This document shows, one piece after another, positions 41,400 through 50,919 of a stretch of DNA of 51,832 nt. The stretch is taken from contig NZ_JAAAKW010000028.1 in NCBI RefSeq assembly GCF_009905615.1, positions 1 to 51,832 of the forward strand, in the 5' to 3' direction. The translations under genes and the position numbers were made by a program. Origin of the DNA: Pseudomonas sp. SLFW (GTDB lineage Bacteria > Pseudomonadota > Gammaproteobacteria > Pseudomonadales > Pseudomonadaceae). Positions within the stretch are counted from its first letter, which is position 1. Every line of letters begins with the position of its first letter. Under the pieces are notes generated by a model. The model did not search any database, had not been told where the DNA came from, and saw only the letters and a list, made by a program, of their open reading frames with translations.

Positions 41400-41649
41400 C
41401 GTCGAGCTCCTCGAAAGACTTGGGAAATAGCTAACAAAATAGGCCGCGAATCATGCCGATGAGTTTGATGCTTGTCAAGGGCAGTTGATGCGTTCCGCTG
41501 AGTGGTCGCCGTGTGATGCCGAGGTGATTTCTTTCCGGCGTGCGACCTGTAAACTCGCGGGTTTTGGCTCAGTGCTGTTTTGCGGCGCGGAGTATCGCAT
41601 AAATGGAACGCGCTATGGCGCTTCCTTTGGTCGGGCGCACAACCTTTCG

Positions 41650-43194
41650 ATGAATCTACTCAAGTCACTCGCCGCCGTAAGCTCTATCACAATGCTTTCG
41701 CGGGTTCTGGGTTTTATCCGCGACACCATCATTGCCCGTGCTTTCGGGGCAGGAATGGCAACAGATGCCTTCTTCATCGCCTTCAAGTTGCCCAACCTTC
41801 TGCGCCGGATTTTCGCGGAGGGTGCGTTCTCTCAAGCGTTCGTCCCGATCCTTGCGGAATATAAAAGTCAGCAGGGAGAGGAGGCGACCCGCACATTTGT
41901 CGCTTATGTCACGGGATTGCTGACCCTGGCACTGGCTTTGGTCACGGTGCTGGGCATCCTATTCGCACCTTGGGTGATCTGGGCGACTGCGCCGGGCTTT
42001 GCCGACACGCCGGAAAAATTCCAGCTGACCTCCGATCTGCTGCGGGTGACCTTTCCTTATATATTGCTGATCTCGCTGTCGTCGCTGGCGGGGGCCATCC
42101 TCAACACTTGGAACCGGTTCTCTGTTCCGGCCTTCGTGCCGACGCTGCTTAACCTGGCGATGATCTTCTTCGCACTGTTCCTGACCCCGTATTTTCATCC
42201 GCCGGTCATGGCCTTGGGATGGGCCGTGCTGGCAGGCGGCTTGCTGCAGCTGCTGTATCAACTGCCGCACCTCAAGAAGATCGGCATGCTGGTATTGCCA
42301 AGGCTGAACCTGAAGGACGCAGGCGTCTGGCGCGTGATGAAACAGATGCTACCGGCGATGCTGGGTGTGTCGGTCAGTCAGATTTCCCTGATCATCAACA
42401 CTATTTTCGCGTCGTTTCTGGCCGCCGGTTCGGTGTCGTGGATGTACTACGCCGACCGCCTGATGGAGTTGCCGTCGGGCGTGTTGGGTGTGGCGTTGGG
42501 GACGATCCTGCTGCCGATTCTCTCCAAGACGTACGCCAGCCGGGACCGTCAAGAGTATTCGCGCATTCTGGACTGGGGCCTGCGCCTGTGTTTCGTGCTG
42601 GTACTGCCTTGCACCCTGGCGCTGGGATTGCTGTCCGAGCCGCTGACCATCTCGTTGTTCCAGTACGGCAAGTTCGATGGCCACGATGCCGCCATGACTC
42701 AGCGTGCGCTGATTGGTTACGCCGTCGGGCTGCTCGGCATCATCGTGATCAAGGTGCTGGCCCCCGGCTTCTACGCTCAACAAAATATTCGCACGCCGGT
42801 GAAAATCGCTGTCTTCACCCTCATAGTGACTCAGGTGTTCAACGTTTTATTCGTCTACGGCGTGCACCTGGCCCATGCGGGACTGGCGCTGGCGATCAGC
42901 ATGGGCGCGTGTCTGAACGCGCTGCTTCTTTATTGGCAGCTGCGCAAACAGGATTTGTATCAGCCGCAGCCAGGCTGGCCGGTGTTTCTGGTCAAGCTGG
43001 TCGTGGCGGTTTCCGTAATGTCTGCGGTCCTGCTGGGCCTGATGCATGTCATGCCGTCGTGGTCCGATGGGCAGATGCTCGAACGTTTCATCCGGTTAGG
43101 CGGGCTGGTTGCAGCCGGTGTCGTCGCTTATTTCGGGATGTTGCTGCTGTTGGGTTTTCGCCTCAAGGATTTCGCCCGCAAGGCGATCATGTAG
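41650..43194 (+). CDS. murJ: Lipid II flippase MurJ
   Basis: This 514-residue protein starts at the ATG at 41650 (MNLLKSLAAVSSITMLSRVL); longer frames lack the family start. It has about 14 membrane helices and the MurJ/MviN pattern RDTIIARAFGAGMATDAFFI, LPNLLRRIFAEGAFSQAFVP and PSGVLGVALGTILLPILSKT. It moves lipid II across the inner membrane during peptidoglycan synthesis. It precedes ribF by 118 bp, as in many gammaproteobacteria. Confidence 0.97.
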   Translation: MNLLKSLAAVSSITMLSRVLGFIRDTIIARAFGAGMATDAFFIAFKLPNLLRRIFAEGAFSQAFVPILAEYKSQQGEEATRTFVAYVTGLLTLALALVTVLGILFAPWVIWATAPGFADTPEKFQLTSDLLRVTFPYILLISLSSLAGAILNTWNRFSVPAFVPTLLNLAMIFFALFLTPYFHPPVMALGWAVLAGGLLQLLYQLPHLKKIGMLVLPRLNLKDAGVWRVMKQMLPAMLGVSVSQISLIINTIFASFLAAGSVSWMYYADRLMELPSGVLGVALGTILLPILSKTYASRDRQEYSRILDWGLRLCFVLVLPCTLALGLLSEPLTISLFQYGKFDGHDAAMTQRALIGYAVGLLGIIVIKVLAPGFYAQQNIRTPVKIAVFTLIVTQVFNVLFVYGVHLAHAGLALAISMGACLNALLLYWQLRKQDLYQPQPGWPVFLVKLVVAVSVMSAVLLGLMHVMPSWSDGQMLERFIRLGGLVAAGVVAYFGMLLLLGFRLKDFARKAIM

Positions 43195-43278
43195 GATCAA
43201 TCGTCGGTTTTTGCCGGTTAACGCCGATTGTTGCTGTTTGGCTGAATGTGTCGCCTGTCGTTGACGGCAGTGTGTGGT

Positions 43279-43284
43279 TATAAT
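43279..43284 (+). promoter_or_regulatory. Candidate -10 box for ribF
   Basis: A perfect TATAAT lies 28 bp upstream of the ribF ATG. The -35 region is weak: TTGACG is only 12 bp away, and TGTCGT at 17 bp spacing is poor. If used, it would start the ribF-ileS-lspA-fkpB transcript. Confidence 0.4.
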
Positions 43285-43312
43285 CGGCCACTTTATGAGC
43301 AAGAAGCGCGTT

Positions 43313-44248
43313 ATGCAGCTGGTTCGAGGCCTTCACAACTTGCGCCCCCAGCATCGGGGCTGCGTCGCCACCATTGGCAATTTCGACGGCGTTCATCGTG
43401 GTCACCAGGCTATCCTGGCGCGACTGCGCGAGCGCGCCGTGGAATTGAGCCTGCCCAGTTGCGTCGTGATTTTCGAGCCGCAGCCGCGTGAGTTCTTCGC
43501 GCCGGAGACGGCCCCCGCGCGCCTGGCTCGTCTACGAGACAAGCTTGATCTGCTGGCAGCCGAGGGCGTTGACCTGGTGCTTTGCCTGCCATTCAACCAG
43601 CGATTGAGCAAATTGAGCGCTGCCGAGTTTGTCGACACCGTGTTGATCGGCGGTCTGAACGTCAAGCATCTGGAGGTCGGTGACGATTTCCGGTTTGGCT
43701 GCGACCGGGTAGGCGATTTCGCGTTCCTGCAAAAGGTCGGTGCCGAAAAAGGCTTCACGGTCGAAGCGGCGCAGACAGTAGAGATCGAAGGCGAACGCGT
43801 CAGCAGCACCAAGGTGCGTAATGCCCTGGCTGCCGGCGATTTTGCCCTTGCCGAACGTTTGCTTGGTCGTCCATTCGAGATCACCGGCCGTGTCCTGCAT
43901 GGCCAGAAGCTGGCGCGTCAGTTGGGTACGCCCACGGCCAACGTGCAGCTCAAGCGCCGCCGCGTGCCGTTGACCGGGGTTTACCTGGTCAGTGCGCACA
44001 TCGACGGCAAGGTCTGGCCGGGTGTTGCCAATATTGGCGTGCGGCCAACCGTGGCGGGGGATGGACGCCCTCACCTTGAAATACATCTTCTGGATTTTGC
44101 CGGTGATATCTATGGCCGGCGCCTGACGGTGGTCTTCCACCAAAAGCTGCGTGATGAGCAGCGTTTCGCCTCGCTTGAGGCGCTTAAGACGGCGATCAAT
44201 GCGGACGTCGCTGCCGCCCGTGCCCATTGGGGCATGGTCAACCGCTAA
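43313..44248 (+). CDS. ribF: Bifunctional riboflavin kinase / FAD synthetase
   Basis: This 311-residue protein has an N-terminal FMN adenylyltransferase domain with GNFDGVHRGHQ (about 23-33) and a C-terminal riboflavin kinase domain with LGRPFEITGRVLHGQKLARQ, GTPTANVQL and GVANIGVRPTV. It makes FMN and then FAD. The ATG at 43313 matches the family start; an ATG 24 bp upstream has no ribosome site. The gene lies 13 bp before ileS. Confidence 0.95.
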   Translation: MQLVRGLHNLRPQHRGCVATIGNFDGVHRGHQAILARLRERAVELSLPSCVVIFEPQPREFFAPETAPARLARLRDKLDLLAAEGVDLVLCLPFNQRLSKLSAAEFVDTVLIGGLNVKHLEVGDDFRFGCDRVGDFAFLQKVGAEKGFTVEAAQTVEIEGERVSSTKVRNALAAGDFALAERLLGRPFEITGRVLHGQKLARQLGTPTANVQLKRRRVPLTGVYLVSAHIDGKVWPGVANIGVRPTVAGDGRPHLEIHLLDFAGDIYGRRLTVVFHQKLRDEQRFASLEALKTAINADVAAARAHWGMVNR

Positions 44249-44261
44249 CCTAGAGCCTGAA

Positions 44262-47093
44262 ATGACCGATTACAAAGCCACGCTTAATCTTCCGGACACC
44301 GCCTTCCCGATGAAGGCCGGCCTGCCCCAGCGCGAGCCGCAAACTCTGCAGCGCTGGGACAGCATTGGCCTGTACCAGAAGCTGCGTGAAATTGGCAAGG
44401 ATCGTCCAAAGTTCGTACTGCACGACGGTCCTCCGTACGCCAACGGCAATATTCACATCGGTCATGCGGTCAACAAGATTCTCAAGGACATGATCGTCCG
44501 TTCGAAGACGCTCTCGGGCTTTGACGCGCCTTACGTTCCGGGCTGGGACTGCCACGGTCTGCCGATCGAACACAAGGTCGAAGTCACCCACGGCAAGAAC
44601 CTGCCCGCAGACAAGACCCGCGAACTGTGCCGCGCCTACGCTGCCGAGCAGATCGAAGGCCAGAAAGCCGAGTTCATTCGTCTGGGCGTGCTGGGCGATT
44701 GGGCCAACCCTTATCGCACCATGGACTTCGCCAACGAAGCTGGAGAAATCCGTGCGCTGGCTGAAATGGTCAAGAACGGTTTCGTGTTCAAGGGGCTCAA
44801 ACCCGTGAACTGGTGCTTCGATTGCGGTTCGGCGCTGGCTGAAGCGGAAGTTGAATACCAGGACAAGAAGTCGTCGACCATCGACGTGGCCTTTCCGGCC
44901 GCCGATGCTGACAAGCTCGCTGCCGCTTTCGGCCTGTCCAGCCTGAGCAAACCTGCCGCTATCGTGATCTGGACCACCACCCCGTGGACCATTCCGGCGA
45001 ACCAGGCGCTCAACGTTCACCCTGAGTTCACCTACTCGCTGGTCTACACCGGCGAGCGTCTGCTCGTGCTGGCCGAAGAGTTGGTGGAAGCCAGCCTCAA
45101 ACGCTGGAACCTCGAAGGCACAGTGCTGGCCACTGCGCCGGGCGCGGCGCTGGAGCTGATCAACTTCCGTCATCCGTTCTATGACCGTCTGTCTCCGGTT
45201 TACCTGGCTGACTACGTCGAGTTGGGCGCGGGCACGGGCGTGGTCCACTCCGCTCCGGCTTACGGCGAAGACGACTTCGTGACGTGCAAACGTTACGGCA
45301 TGACCAACGATGACATCCTGACCCCGGTTCAGAGCAACGGCGTGTACGCGCAGTCGCTGGAGTTCTTTGGCGGTCAGTTCATCTGGAAGGCCAACCCGGC
45401 CGTCGTCGAAAAGCTTCAGGAAGTCGGCGCGCTGCTGCACACCGAAACCATCACCCACAGCTACATGCACTGCTGGCGCCACAAGACTCCGCTGATCTAC
45501 CGCGCCACCGCGCAGTGGTTCGTCGGCATGGACAAGCAGCCTGTGTCGGGCGATACCCTGCGTAATCGCGCCGTCAAAGCCATCGAAGAGACCAAGTTCG
45601 TACCGACATGGGGGCAGGCTCGTCTGCACTCGATGATCGCCAACCGTCCTGACTGGTGCATCTCTCGTCAGCGCAACTGGGGCGTGCCGATCCCGTTCTT
45701 CCTGAACAAGGAAAGCGGCGAGCTGCATCCACGCACCGTCGAGCTGATGGAAGAAGTGGCCAAACGCGTCGAAAACGAAGGCATCGAAGCCTGGTTCAAG
45801 ATGGACGCGGCTGAATTGCTGGGCGACGAAGCGCCGCAGTACGACAAAATCTCGGACACGCTGGACGTCTGGTTCGATTCGGGCACCACGCACTGGCACG
45901 TCCTGCGCGGCTCGCATCCGATGGGCCACGACCAGGGGCCACGCGCCGACCTGTACCTGGAAGGTTCCGACCAGCATCGCGGCTGGTTCCATTCGTCCCT
46001 GCTGACGGGCAGCGCCATCGATGGCCACGCTCCGTATCGCGAGCTGCTGACCCACGGCTTCACCGTGGACGAGAACGGTCGCAAGATGTCCAAATCCCTG
46101 GGCAACGTGATCGCGCCGCAGAAAGTGAATGACACGCTGGGCGCCGACATCATGCGTCTGTGGGTGTCGGCCACCGACTACTCGGGCGAGATGGCCGTTT
46201 CTGAAACCATCCTGCAACGCAGCGCTGACGCGTACCGTCGTATCCGTAACACGGCGCGTTTCCTCCTCTCCAACCTGAGCGGTTTCAACCCGGCCACTGA
46301 CATCCTGCCGGCCGATGAAATGCTCGCACTGGACCGTTGGGCCGTGGACCGCGCATTGCTGCTGCAACGCGAGCTCGAAGAGCATTACGGCGAATACCGT
46401 TTCTGGAACGTCTACTCGAAAGTGCACAACTTCTGCGTGCAGGAGCTGGGCGGTTTCTACCTGGACATCATCAAGGATCGCCAGTACACCACCGGCGCCA
46501 ACAGCAAGGCCCGTCGTTCGTGCCAGACTGCCTTGTTCCACATCTCCGAAGCGCTGGTGCGCTGGATCGCGCCGATCCTGGCGTTTACCGCTGACGAGCT
46601 GTGGCAATACATGCCGGGCGAGCGTAACGAGTCGGTCATGCTCAACACCTGGTACGAAGGCCTGAGCGAGTTGCCGGAAGGCTTCGAACTGGACCGCGCC
46701 TATTGGGAGCGGGTCATGGCGGTCAAGACAGCCGTCAACAAAGAACTGGAGAACCAGCGTGCGGCGAAAGCCATCGGTGGCAACCTGCAGGCTGAAGTGA
46801 CGCTGTACGCCGAAGACGACCTGACCGGTGATCTGGCCAAGTTGGGCGATGAGCTGCGTTTCGTGTTGATCACGTCCAAAGCCAGCGTGGCGCCGTTTAT
46901 CAGTGCTCCTGCTGATGCCGTCGTGACTGAAGTCGCGGGCTTGAAGCTGAAAGTGGTCAAATCCGGCTACACCAAGTGCGCCCGTTGCTGGCACTTCCGT
47001 GAAGACGTTGGCGTGCACGCCGAGCATCCGGAAATCTGCGGTCGTTGTGTGGACAACATCAGCGGCGCGGGTGAGGTTCGTCACTATGCCTAA
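44262..47093 (+). CDS. ileS: Isoleucyl-tRNA synthetase
   Basis: This 943-residue class I synthetase has HIGH at 65-68 and KMSKS at 608-612. The editing domain lies between them, followed by an anticodon-binding domain, and a zinc site at the end has C906 and C909 in KCARCW and C926 and C929 in CGRC. The start at 44262 gives the normal family length. It is of the bacterial type, which is mupirocin-sensitive in general. It overlaps lspA by 8 bp (ATGCCTAA). Confidence 0.98.
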   Translation: MTDYKATLNLPDTAFPMKAGLPQREPQTLQRWDSIGLYQKLREIGKDRPKFVLHDGPPYANGNIHIGHAVNKILKDMIVRSKTLSGFDAPYVPGWDCHGLPIEHKVEVTHGKNLPADKTRELCRAYAAEQIEGQKAEFIRLGVLGDWANPYRTMDFANEAGEIRALAEMVKNGFVFKGLKPVNWCFDCGSALAEAEVEYQDKKSSTIDVAFPAADADKLAAAFGLSSLSKPAAIVIWTTTPWTIPANQALNVHPEFTYSLVYTGERLLVLAEELVEASLKRWNLEGTVLATAPGAALELINFRHPFYDRLSPVYLADYVELGAGTGVVHSAPAYGEDDFVTCKRYGMTNDDILTPVQSNGVYAQSLEFFGGQFIWKANPAVVEKLQEVGALLHTETITHSYMHCWRHKTPLIYRATAQWFVGMDKQPVSGDTLRNRAVKAIEETKFVPTWGQARLHSMIANRPDWCISRQRNWGVPIPFFLNKESGELHPRTVELMEEVAKRVENEGIEAWFKMDAAELLGDEAPQYDKISDTLDVWFDSGTTHWHVLRGSHPMGHDQGPRADLYLEGSDQHRGWFHSSLLTGSAIDGHAPYRELLTHGFTVDENGRKMSKSLGNVIAPQKVNDTLGADIMRLWVSATDYSGEMAVSETILQRSADAYRRIRNTARFLLSNLSGFNPATDILPADEMLALDRWAVDRALLLQRELEEHYGEYRFWNVYSKVHNFCVQELGGFYLDIIKDRQYTTGANSKARRSCQTALFHISEALVRWIAPILAFTADELWQYMPGERNESVMLNTWYEGLSELPEGFELDRAYWERVMAVKTAVNKELENQRAAKAIGGNLQAEVTLYAEDDLTGDLAKLGDELRFVLITSKASVAPFISAPADAVVTEVAGLKLKVVKSGYTKCARCWHFREDVGVHAEHPEICGRCVDNISGAGEVRHYA

Positions 47094-47601
47094 TGCGTCG
47101 GCTGGCCGTCTGGGCCGCTTGAGCTGGCTGTGGTTGAGCGTGCTGGTGGTGGTCATTGACCAGGCCAGCAAGTTCTACTTCGAGAACGCGCTTAGCCTTT
47201 ATCAACAGATCGTGGTCATCCCCAGCTATTTCAGCTGGACCCTGGCCTACAACACCGGCGCGGCGTTCAGCTTTCTGGCCGACAGCTCCGGCTGGCAGCG
47301 CTGGCTGTTCGCCCTGATCGCCGTGGTGGTCAGTGCCGTGCTGGTGGTCTGGCTCAAGCGGTTGGGTCGCAACGAGACCTGGCTCGCGATTGCGCTGGCA
47401 TTGGTGCTGGGTGGTGCACTGGGCAACCTGTATGACCGTATCGCGATCGGTCACGTCATCGACTTCGTGTTGGTGCACTGGGATACCCGCTGGTACTTCC
47501 CGGCCTTCAACTTTGCTGACAGCGCGATCACTGTCGGCGCGATCATGCTTGCTCTGGACATGTTCAAGAGCAAGAAAACCGGAGAACCCGTTCATGACTG
47601 A
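47086..47601 (+). CDS. lspA: Lipoprotein signal peptidase II
   Basis: This 171-residue membrane protease has four helices and the catalytic aspartates D126 in GHVIDF and D145 in NFADSAI, 19 residues apart as in characterised Pseudomonas LspA. It removes signal peptides from diacylglyceryl-modified prolipoproteins such as the two DUF4136 proteins in this window. The start overlaps the ileS stop by 8 bp and its end overlaps fkpB by 8 bp. Confidence 0.97.
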   Translation: MPNASAGRLGRLSWLWLSVLVVVIDQASKFYFENALSLYQQIVVIPSYFSWTLAYNTGAAFSFLADSSGWQRWLFALIAVVVSAVLVVWLKRLGRNETWLAIALALVLGGALGNLYDRIAIGHVIDFVLVHWDTRWYFPAFNFADSAITVGAIMLALDMFKSKKTGEPVHD

Positions 47602-48046
47602 ACACGCCATTCAAGAAACACGCATCGGTCAGAACACGGAAGTTACGCTGCATTTCGCTCTGCATCTGGAAGACGGCAACACCGTCGACAGCACCTTCGA
47701 CAAAGCCCCGGCAACCTTCAAGGTCGGCGACGGCAACCTGCTGCCAGGTTTCGAGGCGCTGATTTTCGGCTTCAAGGCGGGTGACAAGCGCAAGGTCGAA
47801 GTGCCGCCGGAAAACGCTTTCGGTCAGCCCAACCCGCAGAACGTGCAGATCATGCCGCGCTCGCAGTTCCAGAACATGGAGCTCTCCGAGGGTTTGCTGG
47901 TGATCTTCAATGATGCGGCCAATACTGAATTGCCGGGTGTGGTGAAGGCGTTTGACGACGATCAGGTAACCGTCGACTTCAACCATCCGTTGTCGGGCAA
48001 AACGCTGACGTTCGAAGTCGAAATCCTTGAGGTGAAGGCGCTCTGA
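47594..48046 (+). CDS. fkpB: SlyD-like FKBP peptidyl-prolyl isomerase
   Basis: This 150-residue protein has an FKBP domain with the insert-in-flap fold of FkpB/SlpA: VTLHFALHLEDGNTVDSTFD, GDGNLLPGFEALIFGFKAGD, and FNHPLSGKTLTFEVEILEV. It lacks the His-rich metal tail of SlyD, which favours FkpB. Its fixed place between lspA and ispH is the gammaproteobacterial order. Confidence 0.93.
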   Translation: MTEHAIQETRIGQNTEVTLHFALHLEDGNTVDSTFDKAPATFKVGDGNLLPGFEALIFGFKAGDKRKVEVPPENAFGQPNPQNVQIMPRSQFQNMELSEGLLVIFNDAANTELPGVVKAFDDDQVTVDFNHPLSGKTLTFEVEILEVKAL

Positions 48047-48063
48047 GCATTGCCAGAGCGTCC

Positions 48064-48089
48064 GGCCCCGACCCCGTTCGGGGCCTTTT
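48064..48089 (+). terminator. Terminator after fkpB
   Basis: GGCCCCGA-CCCCGT-TCGGGGCC forms an 8-bp GC-rich stem followed by four T residues, then a further T-rich stretch. It separates fkpB from ispH, though readthrough is possible because ispH has no obvious promoter of its own. Confidence 0.85.
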
Positions 48090-48128
48090 CGTTTTTATGT
48101 TTCATTGCGCGTAGACACGAGGCACATC

Positions 48129-49076
48129 ATGCAAATCAAACTCGCCAACCCACGTGGCTTCTGTGCCGGAGTGGACCGTGCGATCGAAATCGTCAATCGC
48201 GCGCTGGAAGTGTTTGGCCCGCCGATTTACGTGCGTCATGAAGTGGTTCATAACAAATTTGTTGTCGAAGACCTGCGCAGCCGTGGCGCGATCTTCGTCG
48301 AAGAGCTGGATCAAGTGCCGGACGACGTGATCGTCATCTTCAGTGCCCACGGTGTTTCCCAAGCCGTGCGTACCGAGGCGGCGGGCCGTGGCTTGAAAGT
48401 CTTCGACGCCACTTGCCCACTGGTGACCAAGGTGCACATCGAAGTCGCTCGCTACAGCCGTGACGGCCGCGAGTGCATTTTGATCGGCCACGAAGGCCAC
48501 CCGGAAGTCGAAGGCACCATGGGCCAGTACGACGCCAGCAATGGTGGGGCGATTTATCTGGTCGAGGACGAAGAAGACGTTGCCAATCTGCAGGTGGTCA
48601 ACCCGGAAAAACTGGCATTCGTGACCCAGACGACGTTGTCCATGGATGACACCAGCAGGGTGATCGACGCCCTGCGCGCGCGCTTTCCGGCCATCGGCGG
48701 TCCGCGTAAAGACGATATCTGTTACGCCACGCAAAACCGTCAGGATGCGGTCAAGCAACTGGCTGACGAATGCGACGTGGTGTTGGTGGTGGGCAGCCCG
48801 AACAGCTCCAACTCCAACCGTCTGCGCGAGTTGGCCGAGCGCATGGCGACCCCGGCTTACCTGATTGACGGGGCCGAAGACATGCAGCGCAGCTGGTTCG
48901 ATGGCGTTGAGCGCATTGGCATCACGGCCGGTGCGTCCGCACCTGAGGTGCTGGTGCGCGGCGTGATTCAGCAGTTGCAGGCCTGGGGTGCAGTGGGCGC
49001 GGATGAACTTTCGGGGCGCGAAGAAAACATTACGTTCTCGATGCCCAAGGAACTGCGGGTCAAACAGATTCAGTAA
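48129..49076 (+). CDS. ispH: 4-hydroxy-3-methylbut-2-enyl diphosphate reductase
   Basis: This 315-residue iron-sulphur enzyme performs the last step of the MEP isoprenoid pathway, giving IPP and DMAPP. Three cluster cysteines are in GFCAGVDRA (C12), DATCPLVTKVH (about 96) and DICYATQNRQ (about 197); the conserved SPNSSNSNRL follows. The ATG at 48129 matches the family start. Its product feeds IspB, encoded on the other side of the block. Confidence 0.97.
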   Translation: MQIKLANPRGFCAGVDRAIEIVNRALEVFGPPIYVRHEVVHNKFVVEDLRSRGAIFVEELDQVPDDVIVIFSAHGVSQAVRTEAAGRGLKVFDATCPLVTKVHIEVARYSRDGRECILIGHEGHPEVEGTMGQYDASNGGAIYLVEDEEDVANLQVVNPEKLAFVTQTTLSMDDTSRVIDALRARFPAIGGPRKDDICYATQNRQDAVKQLADECDVVLVVGSPNSSNSNRLRELAERMATPAYLIDGAEDMQRSWFDGVERIGITAGASAPEVLVRGVIQQLQAWGAVGADELSGREENITFSMPKELRVKQIQ

Positions 49077-49082
49077 AACGGG

Positions 49083-49586
49083 TCAGGCGCAGGGTTCGGT
49101 GGTGAACCCGCTGCTGCGGAGCGTCACGCGCCCGGTAACGGCAATCGCGATCTGGTAGTGACTGGCGGCGGTGTCTTTCAGGCACACCCCCAACGTGCCA
49201 TTGGCGTTGTTGAGCAGCCTTCCCGAGCTGTCGAATCCTATGCGTCGGGACACCCGTCCGTTGCCCACCACTGTGACGTTCCTATGCCCGCTGCGCTCGG
49301 CCACTATCACCTCATCGTCATCCCGGAACTGGTTACGGTTAGTGTCCACGAACACCTGCCAGCCTTCACCCCACGAGCGGTGTTGCGCCTGCATGATCAC
49401 GGGCTGACTCCGTAGAATAGCCTCGACCCTGGCCAGACGCAGGCCGCTGACCAACTGTTGGGCAGTGTCCTGACGACGCTGTGAATCCACCAGGGCGCTA
49501 AACGAGGGAGCGGCCAGTGCCGCCGCGATGCCGATCAACACCAGCCCAATCAGCAGCTCAACCAACGTCAGTCCTGCCTGCCGCAT
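49083..49586 (-). CDS. fimT: FimT/GspH-type minor pseudopilin
   Basis: This 167-residue type IV minor pilin has a class III leader MRQAG cleaved before LTLVELLIGLVLIGIAAALA, with E5 of the mature helix present. The GspH/FimT domain shows VEAILRSQPVIMQAQ, a WGEGWQVFVDTNRNQFRDDD strand and a C-terminal cysteine pair (GVCLKDT and TEPCA). GGGAGAGG lies before the ATG. It could also be FimU. In P. aeruginosa fimT and fimU read in the same direction as pilV; here the gene faces away, and only one of the two is seen. Confidence 0.82.
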   Translation of the reverse strand: MRQAGLTLVELLIGLVLIGIAAALAAPSFSALVDSQRRQDTAQQLVSGLRLARVEAILRSQPVIMQAQHRSWGEGWQVFVDTNRNQFRDDDEVIVAERSGHRNVTVVGNGRVSRRIGFDSSGRLLNNANGTLGVCLKDTAASHYQIAIAVTGRVTLRSSGFTTEPCA

Positions 49587-49755
49587 AGTCGCCTCTCCCT
49601 GACCCCATCGCGCCCTAGGAAACCCCCATTCCAGATGCCTGGCAAGTTCATCGATTGTCAGTCGGTGTGTCAGCAAACAGGCGTTACACACCCGTCGGGC
49701 AGCCTTCAAATGATCGGCTTCACTGGTGGCTGCGCACGAGTGATAGGGGTGTTCG

Positions 49756-50211
49756 ATGAGTCGCGTTTCGAGGCAAACGGGGTTGACGTTGATTGAGGTG
49801 CTGGTCGCGCTGTTGGTGCTGTCCATCGGCATTCTCGGTGCGGCGATCGTGCAACTCAACGCGCTGAAGCAGACTGACAGCGCGATGCGCAGCAGCCAGG
49901 CCAGCTTTGTCGTCAGCGACCTGTTCGAGCGGGTCCGCGCCAATTCCGACGTTGATTACGGTCTGGGTTCACTCAGCCAAGCCCCCAGTTCGGGCGACCT
50001 CAACAACCCCCGTGATCAGGATTTGTTTGATTTTGCCGATCAGTTGCGCCGCATGCTGGGCGACGATGTCGAGGCAACTGTCGTCCATGCCGGTGCCCGA
50101 CTCAGGGTCGCGGTGGACTGGAATGATTCGCGAGCCCAGGGCGAAGACGCAGTGCGACGCACCTTGACCCTGGACAGTTTGGTCCGACCCGCTCGGAGCG
50201 CAGGACCATGA
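49756..50211 (+). CDS. pilV: Type IV minor pilin PilV
   Basis: This 151-residue protein has a prepilin leader MSRVSRQTG cleaved before LTLIEVLVALLVLSIGILGA, with the conserved glutamate at +5. The PilV-like segment QLNALKQTDSAMRSSQASFV follows. With FimU, PilW, PilX and PilE it would prime type IV pilus assembly at the inner membrane. The stop overlaps the pilW start as ATGA. Confidence 0.9.
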   Translation: MSRVSRQTGLTLIEVLVALLVLSIGILGAAIVQLNALKQTDSAMRSSQASFVVSDLFERVRANSDVDYGLGSLSQAPSSGDLNNPRDQDLFDFADQLRRMLGDDVEATVVHAGARLRVAVDWNDSRAQGEDAVRRTLTLDSLVRPARSAGP

Positions 50212-50909
50212 TCACCCACACCAAAGGATTCGGGCTGGTCGAAATCATGCTGGCGCTGTTGATCAGCTTGGTGATGTCCTTGGCGCTGGCGCAAGTATTC
50301 ACCACCGCCAAAAGCACAAACCTCAGTCAGAACGCGTCCGCCAGCCTGCAGGAAGACGCCCGTTTCGTTCTCGCCAAAATGGTCCGGGAGATTCGTTTGG
50401 CCGGGATGTTCGGCTGTCTGGGTCGCGTGCAGGATTCCAGTGTCGGCGGCAGGTTTTCCGACGCTTTCAACACCCCCGTTCAGTGGGACGCCCGGCAGAA
50501 ATCCCTTACGGTGATGACCGCTCCCGTGGGCGCGGATAGCCCGTGGCATGAGTGGATCGTGCACACCGACTGTCTCACCTTGGCCACGGCATGGTCCCGC
50601 GGCCATGCCCCGTCGCTTCAGGCAGGGGAAATCGCGTTGCCGGTTCAGCGGCATGTGTATCGACTCAACGAACAGCGCCACGAGCTGACCCTCGATGGTC
50701 AACCATTGTTGAGCAACATTCGCGCGTTCAGCGTGCTGTTCGGCGTGGCGGACTCGGCGAGTGAGCCGGGTATCGCTCGCTACACCCATCAGCCTGACCC
50801 CGCACGCATTCGTAGCGTGCGCCTGACGTTGACCCTGTTCGATCCCGCTGACCGGACGCAGGAGCAGACCTTCAACCTGGTGGCTGCTGTTCGCAACCGC
50901 CTCGGCTAA
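50208..50909 (+). CDS. pilW: Type IV minor pilin PilW
   Basis: This 233-residue protein has a leader ending in TKG and the helix FGLVEIMLALLISLVMSLAL with E5, then the PilW pattern QNASASLQEDARFVLAKMVR and IRLAGMFGC. The periplasmic part has one further cysteine (HTDCLTL). It is translationally coupled to pilV and 10 bp before pilX. Confidence 0.9.
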   Translation: MITHTKGFGLVEIMLALLISLVMSLALAQVFTTAKSTNLSQNASASLQEDARFVLAKMVREIRLAGMFGCLGRVQDSSVGGRFSDAFNTPVQWDARQKSLTVMTAPVGADSPWHEWIVHTDCLTLATAWSRGHAPSLQAGEIALPVQRHVYRLNEQRHELTLDGQPLLSNIRAFSVLFGVADSASEPGIARYTHQPDPARIRSVRLTLTLFDPADRTQEQTFNLVAAVRNRLG

Positions 50910-50919
50910 GGAGCGAGCC

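Noticed and set aside
44250..47171. Open frame of 973 codons on the minus strand
   Set aside because: It is antisense to ileS, has no ribosome site, and its composition (His, Gln, Val rich) is what GC-rich codons give when read backwards.
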